In this document: positions 25,878 to 34,944 of the stretch, piece after piece
Numbering within the stretch: the first letter of the stretch is position 1
How the letters are laid out: every line of letters begins with the position of its first letter
Assembly: GCF_024199845.1 (NCBI RefSeq)
Contig: NZ_JANADO010000001.1
Span: 248,001-312,000 of the forward strand
Origin: Bradyrhizobium sp. CCGB12
GTDB lineage: Bacteria > Pseudomonadota > Alphaproteobacteria > Rhizobiales > Xanthobacteraceae
Direction of reading: 5' to 3'
Length of the DNA stretch: 64,000 nt
Notes under the pieces: model-generated
Seen by the model: the letters and a program-made list of their open reading frames with translations, nothing else
Databases searched by the model: none
What the model was told of the DNA's origin: nothing
Made by a program: the position numbers and the translations under genes

Positions 25878-26192
25878 AGACGATGTGCTCGCGGAAAGAC
25901 GCCTGCCAGCGTCGTGCGTGGGCACAGGTCCGGTGCCGGATTCGACTTCAGATCCGAACGAGCCGTTGACGACTGATAGCAACCTCTGTCCTTCAACGCT
26001 GCGTGCAGACGATTTTTAGTGGCGCAGACGTTCGTGTCGAACGACGTTTCTGCTTGGACGCGTGCCGGTACTGAGCAACCTAAGTTGTCGTGCAACAAAT
26101 AAGACGTGCCATCATGGTGGCGTTGCGATATTGTTCCCACGCGCCGTGGTCCAAAATTCTGCTAACCGCCAACCACACGATCGGTGGAGCCA
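25878..26192. other. Gene-free stretch
   Basis: No gene is supported here. The stretch precedes the cyclase gene and should carry its promoter. I see no clear -35/-10 pair or long inverted repeat. Confidence 0.4.
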
Positions 26193-29100
26193 ATGCAGAT
26201 TGCGGAGTGGCTCGAGAAGCTGGGGCTTGGGCAATACGCAGAGCGCTTTGCCCAAAATGGGATCGACATGGGCGTCCTTCCCGAACTGATGGATGAGGAT
26301 TTCGACAAGCTCGGAGTCCTGCTCGGCCATCGCCGCAAAATGCAGCGCGCCATTGCCGACCTCGATCCGGCCGCGTTGATCGCATCGCCCGCTCTTCCTC
26401 ACGACGCCGAGCGGCGTCACCTCACCGTTATGTTTTGCGATCTGGTCGGCTCGACCGCGCTCTCGGCCCGGCTCGATCCCGAGGACATGTGGGAAGTGAT
26501 CCGCGCCTACCGCGCCGCCTGCGCGAGCGTCATCGCTGCTTATGACGGCAGGATAGCCAGGTTCGTCGGTGACGGAATACTCGTCTATTTCGGCTATCCT
26601 CGCGCCCACGAGGATGATGCAGAGCGGGCAGTGCGCGCGGGCCTCGACATCGTCGCTGCGATCGGACAACTGAAAACAGGCGCGGACGAACGGGTTGAAC
26701 TGCGGATCGCAATCGCGACCGGGCTTGTGGTGGTCGGCGACCTCATCAGCGGAGATGCGTCAGAGGAGCACGCGACGGTCGGCGATACACCGAACCTCGC
26801 TGCCCGGCTCCAGAGCCTGGCGGAGCCGGGAGTGGTCGTCGTTGCCTCGTCGACGCGCCGGCTGCTTGGCGACCTCTTCACGCTGCGCAATCTCGGCCGC
26901 CGCGAAGTCAAGGGGATAGCCGAACCCATCGCGGTCTGGGCGGTCGAGGGGGCGACCGCATCGGAGAGTCGCTTCGAGGCGGTCCGCGCGGCGCGCTCGA
27001 TCGGCTTTGTCGGCCGCAAGGAGGAGATCGAATTCGCGCTCTCACGTCAGCGGCTGGCATGGCAGGGGCAGGGCCAGATGGTGTTGATTTCTGGCGAAGC
27101 GGGCATCGGCAAGTCGCGCATCGTCGCAACGCTGTCCGAAAGCCCCGCGTTGGGGGCGCACCGCCGCGTGCGATATCAATGCTCGCCCTACCACACCAAC
27201 AGCGCGCTTCATCCCTTTGTCGCACAGCTCGAGCGCGCAGCCGGCATCCGCCCGCACGACACGCCCAGGCAAAAGCTCGACAAGCTCGAGGCCATGCTGG
27301 CGCTTGGCACACACCAGGTCGCCCGAGCGACACCGCTCATTGCGGCTCTGCTTTCGATTCCAACCGGCGACCATTGTCCGCCGCTTGGTTTGAGCCCGGC
27401 GCAACTGCGGCGGCAGACATTTGCCTCCCTTCTCGATCAGCTCGAGGGGTTGGCGCGAGAGCAGCCGCTGCTGATCATCTGCGAGGATATGCATTGGGCC
27501 GATGCCACGACACTTGAATTATTCGATCTCGCGGTCGATCGGATCAGGGGGCTGCCGATCCTCGTGCTCATGACGTCCCGGCCGGAGTTCGAGCCCTCGT
27601 GGTCGGGCCTTGCCAATGTCAGTCTGCTGCGGCTCGACCGACTAGACCCGCAGGACACGCGTGCGCTGGTCGAGCAGGTGACCGTTGGTCGCCAGCTGCC
27701 ACGGGAGATGATGAAGCAGATCATCGACAAGACGGATGGCGTCCCGCTGTTTGTCGAGGAACTCACCAAGATGGTGCTGGAATCCGGATTGCTCGTCGAA
27801 GACGCCGGACGTTATCGGCTCGATAGCCCGCTGCCGCCATTGGCCATTCCCGCGACGCTGCAGGATTCGCTGATGGCGCGGCTCGACCGGCTGGCTCCAG
27901 TCAAGGAGGTGGCGCAGATCGGCGCCGCCATCGGCCGCGACTTTTCATACGCGCTGCTGAGATATGTGGCGGGACGCGATGATCTGACGCTGAGCGCCGC
28001 GCTGGCGCAGCTCGAGGAGGCGGAGCTGCTGGTCCGTCGCGGGGCTCCGCCCGAAGCAAACTACAGCTTCAGGCACGCTCTCGTTCAGGAGGCAGCCTAT
28101 GAGGGCCTGCTCAGGAGCAAACGGCAGGTGCTTCACAAGCGCATCGGTGATGTCCTGCGCGAGAAGTTTCCAGTCGTGGCCGAGACCGAGCCGGAAGTTC
28201 TGGCCCATCACTTCACCGAGGCGGGGCTGAGCGAGGTCGCGCTGGAATGGTGGCGCAAGGCGGGCCAGCAGGCGCTAAAGCGTTCGGCCTATTCCGAGGC
28301 AATCGCGCATCTCGGCAAGGCGGTTGCGACCGTCGATCAACTGCCTGATGATCCCCGCCGGATGATGAGTAGGCTGCATCTGCAAATCGCATATGGCCGT
28401 GCATTGCGGGGTAGCCTCGGGCACAGTGCGCCCGAAACGGTGGCTGCATGGACGCGCGCCCGACAGTTCGCAGTCGACATCAATGATCCGGTCGAACTTG
28501 CGCCGGTCCATTCGGGACTCTTCAACGCCTGTCTGACGCACGGCGAGGTCGCTCCGATGCGGGAGCTGGCGGATGCCATCATGAGCGCAGCTGACCGACG
28601 GCCGGACTCGCCGGTGGCCGCCATCGTTGCCCATTGGACGGGCGGGGTGACCTGCTGGTTCGGCGGTGACTACGTGAAGGCAAGGGAGCATCTCGAGCGA
28701 GCACTGGATATCCATGGTGCCGAGCCGGATCCGGCGATGTTCAAGACTTCGGCGCTGGATCTTCCGTTCGTGATCATGAGGTTTCTTGCCTTGGTGCTCT
28801 GGCCGCTTGGCAGGATCGGTCGCGCACGCCAGCTCGCCGCCGAAGCGGTGAGTGCGCCCGGAGAAAAACGGGCGCTTTCCCAAGCCAATGCACTTGTCCA
28901 TCGAGCCGTGTTCGACGGACTTTGCGGGGGCATGTTGCAGCAGACAGAGACGATCCTGGCGCTCGGTCTCGCGCGCGACCACACGATGCCGCTCTATGTG
29001 GCCGCCGGCATCTACCTGAATGGACTGGCCAAGTGGCGCGCCGGCGACCGCATGGCCGGACTGGCAGAGATGCGTCGCGGCTGGACCTTGCTGCACGAGA

Positions 29101-29567
29101 ATGACTGCTACCTCTGTGAGCCGTTTTGGGGGATGCATGTCGCCCTGGCGGATGCAGAGGTGGGCCAAGTCGACACCGGACTGGAAATCGTGAGCGAATT
29201 GATTGCGTGGACGGGACAATCCGGTCAGCGTTGGCTTGATGCCGAACTGCACCGCGTCCACGGCGAGCTCTTATTGCGCCATGACCCTCCAGACGATTCC
29301 GGTGCCGAGAATGCTCTCACGCGCGCGCTGGAGATCGCGCGACGCCAGCAGACGAAGACGTTCGAGCTGCGTAGCGCCCTTGGACTTGCGCGCTTGCACA
29401 AAACGAATGGTCGAGCGGGCGCGGCATCCGAAGTGCTCGTTCCCGTGCTCGCCGACTTCGATGCGGAACGGGATCTTCCTGAAGTCGCGGAAGCGAAAGT
29501 CCTGCTCAGGCAGGAGCATGGGGCGCTTGCCGTTTCCCCCAGCTGGCCGTCTGGGGGCGGCGAATGA
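26193..29567 (+). CDS. SAM-domain class III adenylate/guanylate cyclase with AAA ATPase and TPR-like regions
   Basis: This 1124-residue signalling protein has a SAM domain (residues 1-57), a class III cyclase domain (about 78-250) and an AAA_16/NB-ARC-like ATPase with Walker A GEAGIGKS (301-308) and Walker B-like LLIICEDMHWAD. An alpha-helical TPR-like C-terminus spans about 650-1110. The cyclase is probably active: metal-binding D83 (FCDLVGST) and D127 (VGDGILVYFG), and transition-state N201 and R205 (NLAARLQ), are present. The ATG at 26193 follows GGTGGAG and is preferred to the in-frame GTG nine bases upstream. Such multidomain cyclases are frequent in Bradyrhizobium, with mostly unknown inputs. 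Its stop is 3 bp from that of convergent phaZ. Confidence 0.9.
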   Translation: MQIAEWLEKLGLGQYAERFAQNGIDMGVLPELMDEDFDKLGVLLGHRRKMQRAIADLDPAALIASPALPHDAERRHLTVMFCDLVGSTALSARLDPEDMWEVIRAYRAACASVIAAYDGRIARFVGDGILVYFGYPRAHEDDAERAVRAGLDIVAAIGQLKTGADERVELRIAIATGLVVVGDLISGDASEEHATVGDTPNLAARLQSLAEPGVVVVASSTRRLLGDLFTLRNLGRREVKGIAEPIAVWAVEGATASESRFEAVRAARSIGFVGRKEEIEFALSRQRLAWQGQGQMVLISGEAGIGKSRIVATLSESPALGAHRRVRYQCSPYHTNSALHPFVAQLERAAGIRPHDTPRQKLDKLEAMLALGTHQVARATPLIAALLSIPTGDHCPPLGLSPAQLRRQTFASLLDQLEGLAREQPLLIICEDMHWADATTLELFDLAVDRIRGLPILVLMTSRPEFEPSWSGLANVSLLRLDRLDPQDTRALVEQVTVGRQLPREMMKQIIDKTDGVPLFVEELTKMVLESGLLVEDAGRYRLDSPLPPLAIPATLQDSLMARLDRLAPVKEVAQIGAAIGRDFSYALLRYVAGRDDLTLSAALAQLEEAELLVRRGAPPEANYSFRHALVQEAAYEGLLRSKRQVLHKRIGDVLREKFPVVAETEPEVLAHHFTEAGLSEVALEWWRKAGQQALKRSAYSEAIAHLGKAVATVDQLPDDPRRMMSRLHLQIAYGRALRGSLGHSAPETVAAWTRARQFAVDINDPVELAPVHSGLFNACLTHGEVAPMRELADAIMSAADRRPDSPVAAIVAHWTGGVTCWFGGDYVKAREHLERALDIHGAEPDPAMFKTSALDLPFVIMRFLALVLWPLGRIGRARQLAAEAVSAPGEKRALSQANALVHRAVFDGLCGGMLQQTETILALGLARDHTMPLYVAAGIYLNGLAKWRAGDRMAGLAEMRRGWTLLHENDCYLCEPFWGMHVALADAEVGQVDTGLEIVSELIAWTGQSGQRWLDAELHRVHGELLLRHDPPDDSGAENALTRALEIARRQQTKTFELRSALGLARLHKTNGRAGAASEVLVPVLADFDAERDLPEVAEAKVLLRQEHGALAVSPSWPSGGGE

Positions 29568-29570
29568 CGG

Positions 29571-30794
29571 TCACGAATTGACGTGCACGAAATCCCGCAA
29601 GAGCGGATAGATCTCGTTGTTCCAGCGCTTGCCCGAGAACACGCCGTAATGGCCTACGCCGGCCTGCATGTGGTGGACCCGGCGATAGGCCCGCACGCCG
29701 GTGCAGAGGTCTTGCGCGGCGAGGGTCTGACCGATCGAGCAGATGTCGTCCTTCTCGCCCTCGACCGTCATCAGCCCCATGCGGCTGACGGCCTTGGTAT
29801 TCACCGGGCGGCCGCGATGCATCAGCTTGCCCTGCGGCAGCAGGTGCTCCTGGAACACGTCGCGCACGGTCTCGATGTAGAACTCCGCCGGCAGGTCCAT
29901 CACCGCAAAATATTCGTCGTAGAAGGTCTTGATGCTCGCGGCCTTGTCCTTCTCGCCCTTGGCGATGTGATTGGCGAGGTCGAGATGCTGCTTGATGTGG
30001 CGCTCGAGATTCATCGAAACGAAGGCGGTGAGCTGCACGAAGCCCGGATAGACTTTGCGCAAGGCGCCGCGACACTGCACCGGCACGTAGTTAATCAGGT
30101 TACGCTCGAACCATTCGATCGGCTTGCTCTTGGCGAATTCGTTGACCCTGGTCGGCTGGATCCGCGTGTCGATCGGCCCGGCCATCAGCGTCAGCGTCGC
30201 CGGCCGCGAAGGATGGTTGTCCTCGCACATGATTGCAGCGGCGGCGAGCGCGGACACCGACGGCTGGCAGATCGCGACCACGTGCGGGCGCGGGCCGAGC
30301 TGTCCTAGGAAGTCGATGAGATGCTCGGTGTAGTCGTCGAGACCGAAGCGGCCCTTGCTGCGGGGGATGTCGCGCGGATTGTGCCAGTCGGTGATGTAGA
30401 CGTCGTGGTCCTGGAGCAGCGTCTTCACGGTGCCGCGCAAGAGCGTGGCGAAGTGGCCGGACATCGGCGCTACCAGCAGCAAGCGCGGCTGCTCTGCCAC
30501 GCCATCCTTCTTGAAGTGCAGCAGCGAGCCGAACGGCGTCGCGTAGGCGATCTCCTCGGTGACGGCGATTTCGCGGTTGCCCACCATGACGCTGTCGATG
30601 CCATAGGCCGGACGATGATAGGTGAGGGTGGAGCGCGAGATCAGCTCCAGCGCCGCCGAGAGCCGGTTGACGACCTGGCCCGACATGCCCTGGGGCACCA
30701 GATTGAGGTATCCGAGGGCAGACGAAGCCCCCGCCCGCCATGGCTCCGTCAGATCCATGTGGTTCTGAAAGGCCTGATAGTACATCGACATCAT
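29571..30794 (-). CDS. phaZ: Intracellular polyhydroxyalkanoate depolymerase
   Basis: This protein of about 407 residues is of the intracellular PhaZ type, which mobilises stored poly-3-hydroxybutyrate granules. The N-terminus contains MYYQAFQNHMDLTEPWR, the family opening. The catalytic nucleophile is C176 in AICQPSVSAL, where intracellular PhaZ enzymes use Cys rather than Ser. Downstream come the Asp in EKDDICSIGQT and His in QAGVGHYGVFSGKRW. Several starts are possible (GTG 30809, ATG 30794, 30791, 30785); I chose 30794. It has no signal peptide, in keeping with a cytoplasmic role. Confidence 0.92.
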   Translation of the reverse strand: MMSMYYQAFQNHMDLTEPWRAGASSALGYLNLVPQGMSGQVVNRLSAALELISRSTLTYHRPAYGIDSVMVGNREIAVTEEIAYATPFGSLLHFKKDGVAEQPRLLLVAPMSGHFATLLRGTVKTLLQDHDVYITDWHNPRDIPRSKGRFGLDDYTEHLIDFLGQLGPRPHVVAICQPSVSALAAAAIMCEDNHPSRPATLTLMAGPIDTRIQPTRVNEFAKSKPIEWFERNLINYVPVQCRGALRKVYPGFVQLTAFVSMNLERHIKQHLDLANHIAKGEKDKAASIKTFYDEYFAVMDLPAEFYIETVRDVFQEHLLPQGKLMHRGRPVNTKAVSRMGLMTVEGEKDDICSIGQTLAAQDLCTGVRAYRRVHHMQAGVGHYGVFSGKRWNNEIYPLLRDFVHVNS

Positions 30795-30970
30795 TACTGA
30801 AACGCCCACCCTGACCCCAGGCCGTCATGCAATATCGACGCCAGATTCGAGTCAATTCGCCCTGAGAACTGGCATGTCGCTTGCTGTGGAATACGGGGAG
30901 GCACGAACTTTGGGTACCGTGCATACCGGCACGGTGGCGTCAGAAATTCAGGCGCGAGGGAAGGGGCGAT

Positions 30971-31627
30971 ATGGCGAAGGCGACACTGACCATCAGCAGC
31001 AAGAACTACTCATCCTGGTCGCTGCGTGGATGGCTGCTGACGAAGTTTTCCGGCCTCGATTTCGAGGAGATTGTCACCGCGCCCGACGACGCGTCCGCGC
31101 GCGCCGAAATCCTGCTGTTGTCGTCGTCGATCCTGGTGCCGTGCCTGCGGCACGAGGGCGCCGTGATCTGGGACACGCTGGCGATCGCCGAATATCTCAA
31201 TGAGGCGATGCCGGATGCCGGGCTGTTGCCGGCCGACCGCATCCAGCGCGCGCATTGCCGCTCGATCTCAGGCGAAATCCATTCCGGCTTCACCACGCTG
31301 CGCGCCTCGCTGCCGGTCAACCTCAAGGGTCATTTCCCCGGCTTCAAGGTCTGGTCGCGCGCGCAGGCCGACATCGACCGGGTCTGGTTGATCTGGCGCG
31401 ATTGCCTGGAGAGATCGGGCGGCCCCTTCCTGTTCGGCGACAAGCGCACCATGGCGGATGCGATGTACGCCCCGGTGGTGACGCGCTTCGTCACCTATGA
31501 CGTCAAGCTTGCGCCGCCGCTGAAGGCCTATGCCGATACCATCATGGCGATGCCCGAGATGCAGGAATGGATTGCGGCGGCGCGGGAAGAGCCGGCCGAG
31601 ATCGAGGAGCTCGAGGTCGAATATTAG
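30971..31627 (+). CDS. Glutathione S-transferase family protein
   Basis: This 218-residue protein has an N-terminal thioredoxin-like domain (TLTISSKNYSSWSLRGWL, with Ser and Arg at the glutathione-contact loop, then ILVPCLRHEGAVIWDTLAIA containing the cis-Pro and the glutathione-binding acidic residue). The C-terminal part is helical. The ATG at 30971 follows AAGGGGCG and gives the standard GST start; the frame is open upstream to 30881 without family similarity. Substrate unknown. It diverges from phaZ. Confidence 0.88.
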   Translation: MAKATLTISSKNYSSWSLRGWLLTKFSGLDFEEIVTAPDDASARAEILLLSSSILVPCLRHEGAVIWDTLAIAEYLNEAMPDAGLLPADRIQRAHCRSISGEIHSGFTTLRASLPVNLKGHFPGFKVWSRAQADIDRVWLIWRDCLERSGGPFLFGDKRTMADAMYAPVVTRFVTYDVKLAPPLKAYADTIMAMPEMQEWIAAAREEPAEIEELEVEY

Positions 31628-31654
31628 GCAGGCCTCGCGCCGTATTGCCGTTCC

Positions 31655-31670
31655 GGCGGCTGGAGCCGCC
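31655..31670 (+). terminator. Weak hairpin after the GST gene
   Basis: GGCGGCT-GG-AGCCGCC is an almost continuous palindrome 28 bp after the GST stop. There is no T run behind it, so termination is only a possibility. The following 250 bp to 31920 hold no gene that I can support. Confidence 0.3.
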
Positions 31671-31919
31671 GTTCGGCCGGCACGTCGCGCGCCTTCGGCC
31701 ATGTCATTGATGCCGTTAACTTTTGTTGCCAAGGTGCGGGCTCAAATCGAATCCTGCGCTGCGCAGATATTGTGCACGTGGGCGGGTGGCTGGCCAGATT
31801 TAGGCGTGAACAGATGCGTACGAGGCCTTACGGCCGATTCGGACGCGGTTCGTTCGGGCCGCGTTCCGAAGGTTAAGGCAAAGCGCGGCCCCGTCGCATT
31901 TTGAAACAGGAACGATGCG

Positions 31920-32144
31920 TCAGGCCACGCCCGAATGCTTCACGCGCGGCAGGCGCCAGCCGATGACGGTCGCTTCGACGGCGATCCCGGCCTCGTGGTT
32001 CCGCCAACGTCCCTCGACATAACGGCATGCGAACGGCAGCTGATATGTTCCGCTGTGATCCTCGCACAGCACTTCGACCGCAAGGCCCGGTGGTGGTTCT
32101 CCGGCGCCGTCGAATTCCGCCAGACGTCTATCGCGCGTTGCCAT
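31920..32144 (-). CDS. Small conserved hypothetical protein
   Basis: This 74-residue soluble protein starts MATRDRRLAEFDGAGEPP and continues with a beta-rich middle (VEVLCEDHSGTYQLPFACRY) and a Trp/Arg end (VIGWRLPRVKHSG). It has one Cys pair position (CEDHS, FACRY). It has the composition of a real coding sequence and looks like a short family seen in Bradyrhizobium, but no function is known to me. It stands alone on the minus strand. Confidence 0.65.
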   Translation of the reverse strand: MATRDRRLAEFDGAGEPPPGLAVEVLCEDHSGTYQLPFACRYVEGRWRNHEAGIAVEATVIGWRLPRVKHSGVA

Positions 32145-32329
32145 TCCAAAAATCTCCCCTAAACAAAGCCGCGGAAAGCGTGCCCACTTCTTTCCGCGTG
32201 CCGATCATCGTTCCCCGTCCGAGGGAACAGGCGCAAGCTCAACGCGAGAATGCGGTACGAGTGTGGTAGCCTCTCGCGACCGCGCTCAAACAGCGCACAT
32301 TGCCGTGATCCATTTGACGAGGAACCTGC

Positions 32330-32683
32330 ATGCTGTATCGAAGCGCCGGCGTTTGTTTCACGATGTTGCTGCTCGCAGCGCTGGCGCCGCTGCCGCTCCG
32401 CGCGCAGGACGTGCCCGGCATCGAGATCTGCACCGTCGAGAAGACTATGGAGCGGCGCACGAGCTGCCTCCAGAGCAATGTCGATTTCCTCCAGAAGACC
32501 ATCACCAAGCTCACGCTCGATCATCAGCAGAAGCTGGATGCGGCCAATCGCCAGATCGACGCGTTGAAGACGAGCCTCGCCGGCTTGCAGAAGACGCTCG
32601 CCGATCTCCAGACCGCCCAAGTGAAGATGGCCGACGATGTGAAGAAGAAGCAGGACGCGCCGGCAAAGGACGCCGCGAAATAA
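32330..32683 (+). CDS. Small exported coiled-coil protein
   Basis: This 117-residue protein has a signal peptide (FTMLLLAALAPLPLRAQD, cleavage after RAQ) and a short Cys-containing part (EICTVEKTMERRTSCLQ, a possible disulfide). Heptad-patterned helices follow (FLQKTITKLTLDHQQKLDAA, then IDALKTSLAGLQKTLADLQT), predicted to form a coiled coil, and then a Lys-rich end. A GAGGAA ribosome binding site precedes it. A periplasmic oligomeric scaffold or lipid-associated role is possible, but no family is recognised. Confidence 0.75.
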   Translation: MLYRSAGVCFTMLLLAALAPLPLRAQDVPGIEICTVEKTMERRTSCLQSNVDFLQKTITKLTLDHQQKLDAANRQIDALKTSLAGLQKTLADLQTAQVKMADDVKKKQDAPAKDAAK

Positions 32684-32692
32684 GCGCGCAGG

Positions 32693-33796
32693 TCACGTCA
32701 CGCGATATCGCTCCATCACGCCGCGATCGGGCTCGTAGCCAAGTCCAGGGCCTGAGGGCACCGCGACATGGCCGGTCGCATCGACATCGGCGCGGCTGCC
32801 CCAGAGGCAGGCCTCGCGCTTCAGATAAAACATTTCGACGAGCCCGTCCTCGCGCGTCGCCAGGAGGTGCAGCGTCGCCAGCAGGCCGGGGCCGAAATAC
32901 GGGGAATGCGGGACGATCTTGACGCCGAGCCTATCCGCGAGCGCCGCAACCTTCAAAAATTCCGTGATGCCGCCGACCTTGATCACCGACGGCTGGGCGT
33001 GGCTCACCGCGCCCGCGTTCATCATCTGGCGGAATTGATATTCGGTGCAGGCGTTCTCGCCGGCGGCGACGCCGAGCCCGCCCTTGCTGCGGACCTCGGC
33101 GAGCGCAGCAAAATCCTCCGGCGGCCATACCGGCTCCTCCAGGAACATCGGTTGCGCATCGCCGCATGCTCTTGCGAACGCGATCGCCTGCTCGCCCGTG
33201 AGCGGGCAGTTCATGTCGACCATCAGCGGAATGCTTGGCCCGATCGCCTCGCGCGCGGCAAACACGGCGGGTGTCGTGGTCTCGTGCAGCTTGATGGCGC
33301 CATAGCCGAGCGCGAGCGCCTTCCTGCATTCGCTCGCGATATTGTCGGGCGAGCCGATCCGCAGCAGGCTCGCATAGGCCGGGATAGCCGTGCGCCTGGT
33401 CTCGCCGAGCAGGCGGTGGAGCGGCACGCCCTCGATCTTCGCGGCAAGGTCCCACAGCGCGATGTCGAGTCCTGATATCGCGAACATGGTGACGCCGTAG
33501 CGCCCGAACAGATGCAGATTGCGCTGGATCTGCTCCATGACGGCGGGAATGCCGGCCGCATCAGGCACCTTCAGCCCACGCGCCTGAGGCGCGATCATCT
33601 CCTCGACGGCGCTGCGCGCGGTGCGGGGACAGACATAGGCGAAGGCATCGCCCCAGCCGGTCAGGCCGGCATCGGTGGTGACCTCGACCAGCACCATGTC
33701 GAGCGCGGAGATTGCGGATGCGCCCTGGCGAAAGCTGGCGACACCGGCGTCATAGGGGATGCGGAAATGGTGCGCCCGCACATCGGTGATTTCCAT
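32693..33796 (-). CDS. Enolase-superfamily protein, mandelate racemase type, with altered active site
   Basis: This 367-residue protein has the N-terminal capping domain and TIM barrel of the mandelate racemase/muconate lactonising group. Metal ligands D194 (VDMN), E220 (LEEP) and E247 (AAGEN) and the catalytic H297 (VPHSPYF) are present. Two deviations stand out: the KxK motif reads K169-L-H171, and the Asp that normally pairs with the barrel His is Ser (AQPSVIKVGG). The start at 33796 matches the family N-terminus (MEITDVRAHHFRIP). The reaction is probably racemisation or dehydration of a sugar acid or related carboxylate, but the changes suggest an unusual chemistry. It is divergent from an AraC-GyrI regulator. 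Confidence 0.88.
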   Translation of the reverse strand: MEITDVRAHHFRIPYDAGVASFRQGASAISALDMVLVEVTTDAGLTGWGDAFAYVCPRTARSAVEEMIAPQARGLKVPDAAGIPAVMEQIQRNLHLFGRYGVTMFAISGLDIALWDLAAKIEGVPLHRLLGETRRTAIPAYASLLRIGSPDNIASECRKALALGYGAIKLHETTTPAVFAAREAIGPSIPLMVDMNCPLTGEQAIAFARACGDAQPMFLEEPVWPPEDFAALAEVRSKGGLGVAAGENACTEYQFRQMMNAGAVSHAQPSVIKVGGITEFLKVAALADRLGVKIVPHSPYFGPGLLATLHLLATREDGLVEMFYLKREACLWGSRADVDATGHVAVPSGPGLGYEPDRGVMERYRVT

Positions 33797-33975
33797 GACG
33801 CGGTTCCTCCTGCTTTCTTGTGAGCGGTTATGAGAGTGCGAATGTAGACACGAACGCCCGGACGTTGCCAGCGGCTGTTTCGGCGTTATCCTCCTGCAGG
33901 ACCGCAACGCCGATCAAGCGAAGCCGGCGGCCTTTCGTGCATCATGGCCCTGCTTCGAACGAGGGTCCGACCATC

Positions 33976-34809
33976 ATGAACCCAGCCCAGCGCGCGCTCT
34001 GGTATATCGAGAGCCATCTGGCCGAGCCGATGGCGCTCGATGAGATTGCTGCGGTCGCCGGCGTGTCGCGGTTCCACATCGTGCGCGCGTTTGCCGCAGC
34101 CACCGGGCTTCCGGTCATGCGTTACGTGCGCGCGCGGCGGCTGAGCGAGGCCGCGCGCAGTCTTGCGAAGGGCGCGCCGGATATTCTGTCGCTGGCGCTG
34201 GAGGCGGATTACGGCTCGCACGAAGCATTCACCCGCGCGTTCCGCGACCAGTTCGGCACGACGCCCGAAACGGTCCGGGGCGCATCATGCGTCAGCCACC
34301 TCAAGCTTCAGGAGCCGATCCTCATGGACTCCACCATGCTCGACCATCTCAAAGCCCCGCGCTTCGAGACCGCAAAGGCCTTCCTCGTCGCCGGTCCTGC
34401 CGAGCGCATCTCTTGCGACAACGGTGCCATGATCCCCGGTCTGTGGCATCGCTTCCACCAGGAGGTCGCCGACATTCCCGCGCGCATCGGCAACGTCGCG
34501 TATGGCGTCTGCTGCAACGGCGATGATGCCGGCAATTTCGACTACATCGCCGGTGTCGAGGTCGCCGACTTCTCCGACCTGCCGCGCCGCTTCGGCCGCA
34601 TCCGCATCCCCGAGCAGCGCTATGCGGTGTTCACCCACACCGATCACGTCGCCTCTATCCGGCGCACCGTCAACACGATCTGGAATCAATGGCTGCCGGC
34701 CTCGGGCCTCAAAGCTGCGGACGCGCCGAGCTTCGAGCGCTACGACGAAAAGTTCGATCCCGCGACCGGCAATGGCGGCTTTGAAATCTGGGTGCCGGTG
34801 CGAGAGTAG
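33976..34809 (+). CDS. AraC-type regulator with GyrI-like effector domain (Rob/SoxS type)
   Basis: This 277-residue protein has an N-terminal double helix-turn-helix (residues 8-105: EPMALDEIAAVAGVSRFHIV, then the second helix around YGSHEAFTRAFRDQFGTTPE). A C-terminal GyrI-like small-molecule domain (about 120-277) ends in FEIWVPVRE, the family terminus. This layout is that of Rob and related multidrug or toxin-responsive activators. The ATG at 33976 gives a normal AraC start; the frame is open upstream to 33820 without similarity. It is divergent from the enolase-superfamily gene and precedes the SMP-30 gene, either of which it could regulate. Confidence 0.9.
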   Translation: MNPAQRALWYIESHLAEPMALDEIAAVAGVSRFHIVRAFAAATGLPVMRYVRARRLSEAARSLAKGAPDILSLALEADYGSHEAFTRAFRDQFGTTPETVRGASCVSHLKLQEPILMDSTMLDHLKAPRFETAKAFLVAGPAERISCDNGAMIPGLWHRFHQEVADIPARIGNVAYGVCCNGDDAGNFDYIAGVEVADFSDLPRRFGRIRIPEQRYAVFTHTDHVASIRRTVNTIWNQWLPASGLKAADAPSFERYDEKFDPATGNGGFEIWVPVRE

Positions 34810-34944
34810 CGCGCAACGCTGGCATACCGTCCCGCTTGCTTGGCAAGCCCCGGTGACTTTGTCATAACCGCAGGCAAATCTTGCGTGTGGGGCCCGTGCC
34901 GGACATCCCGTGCAAGCCATAACAAGCAGCCGGGAGGGTCCCAC

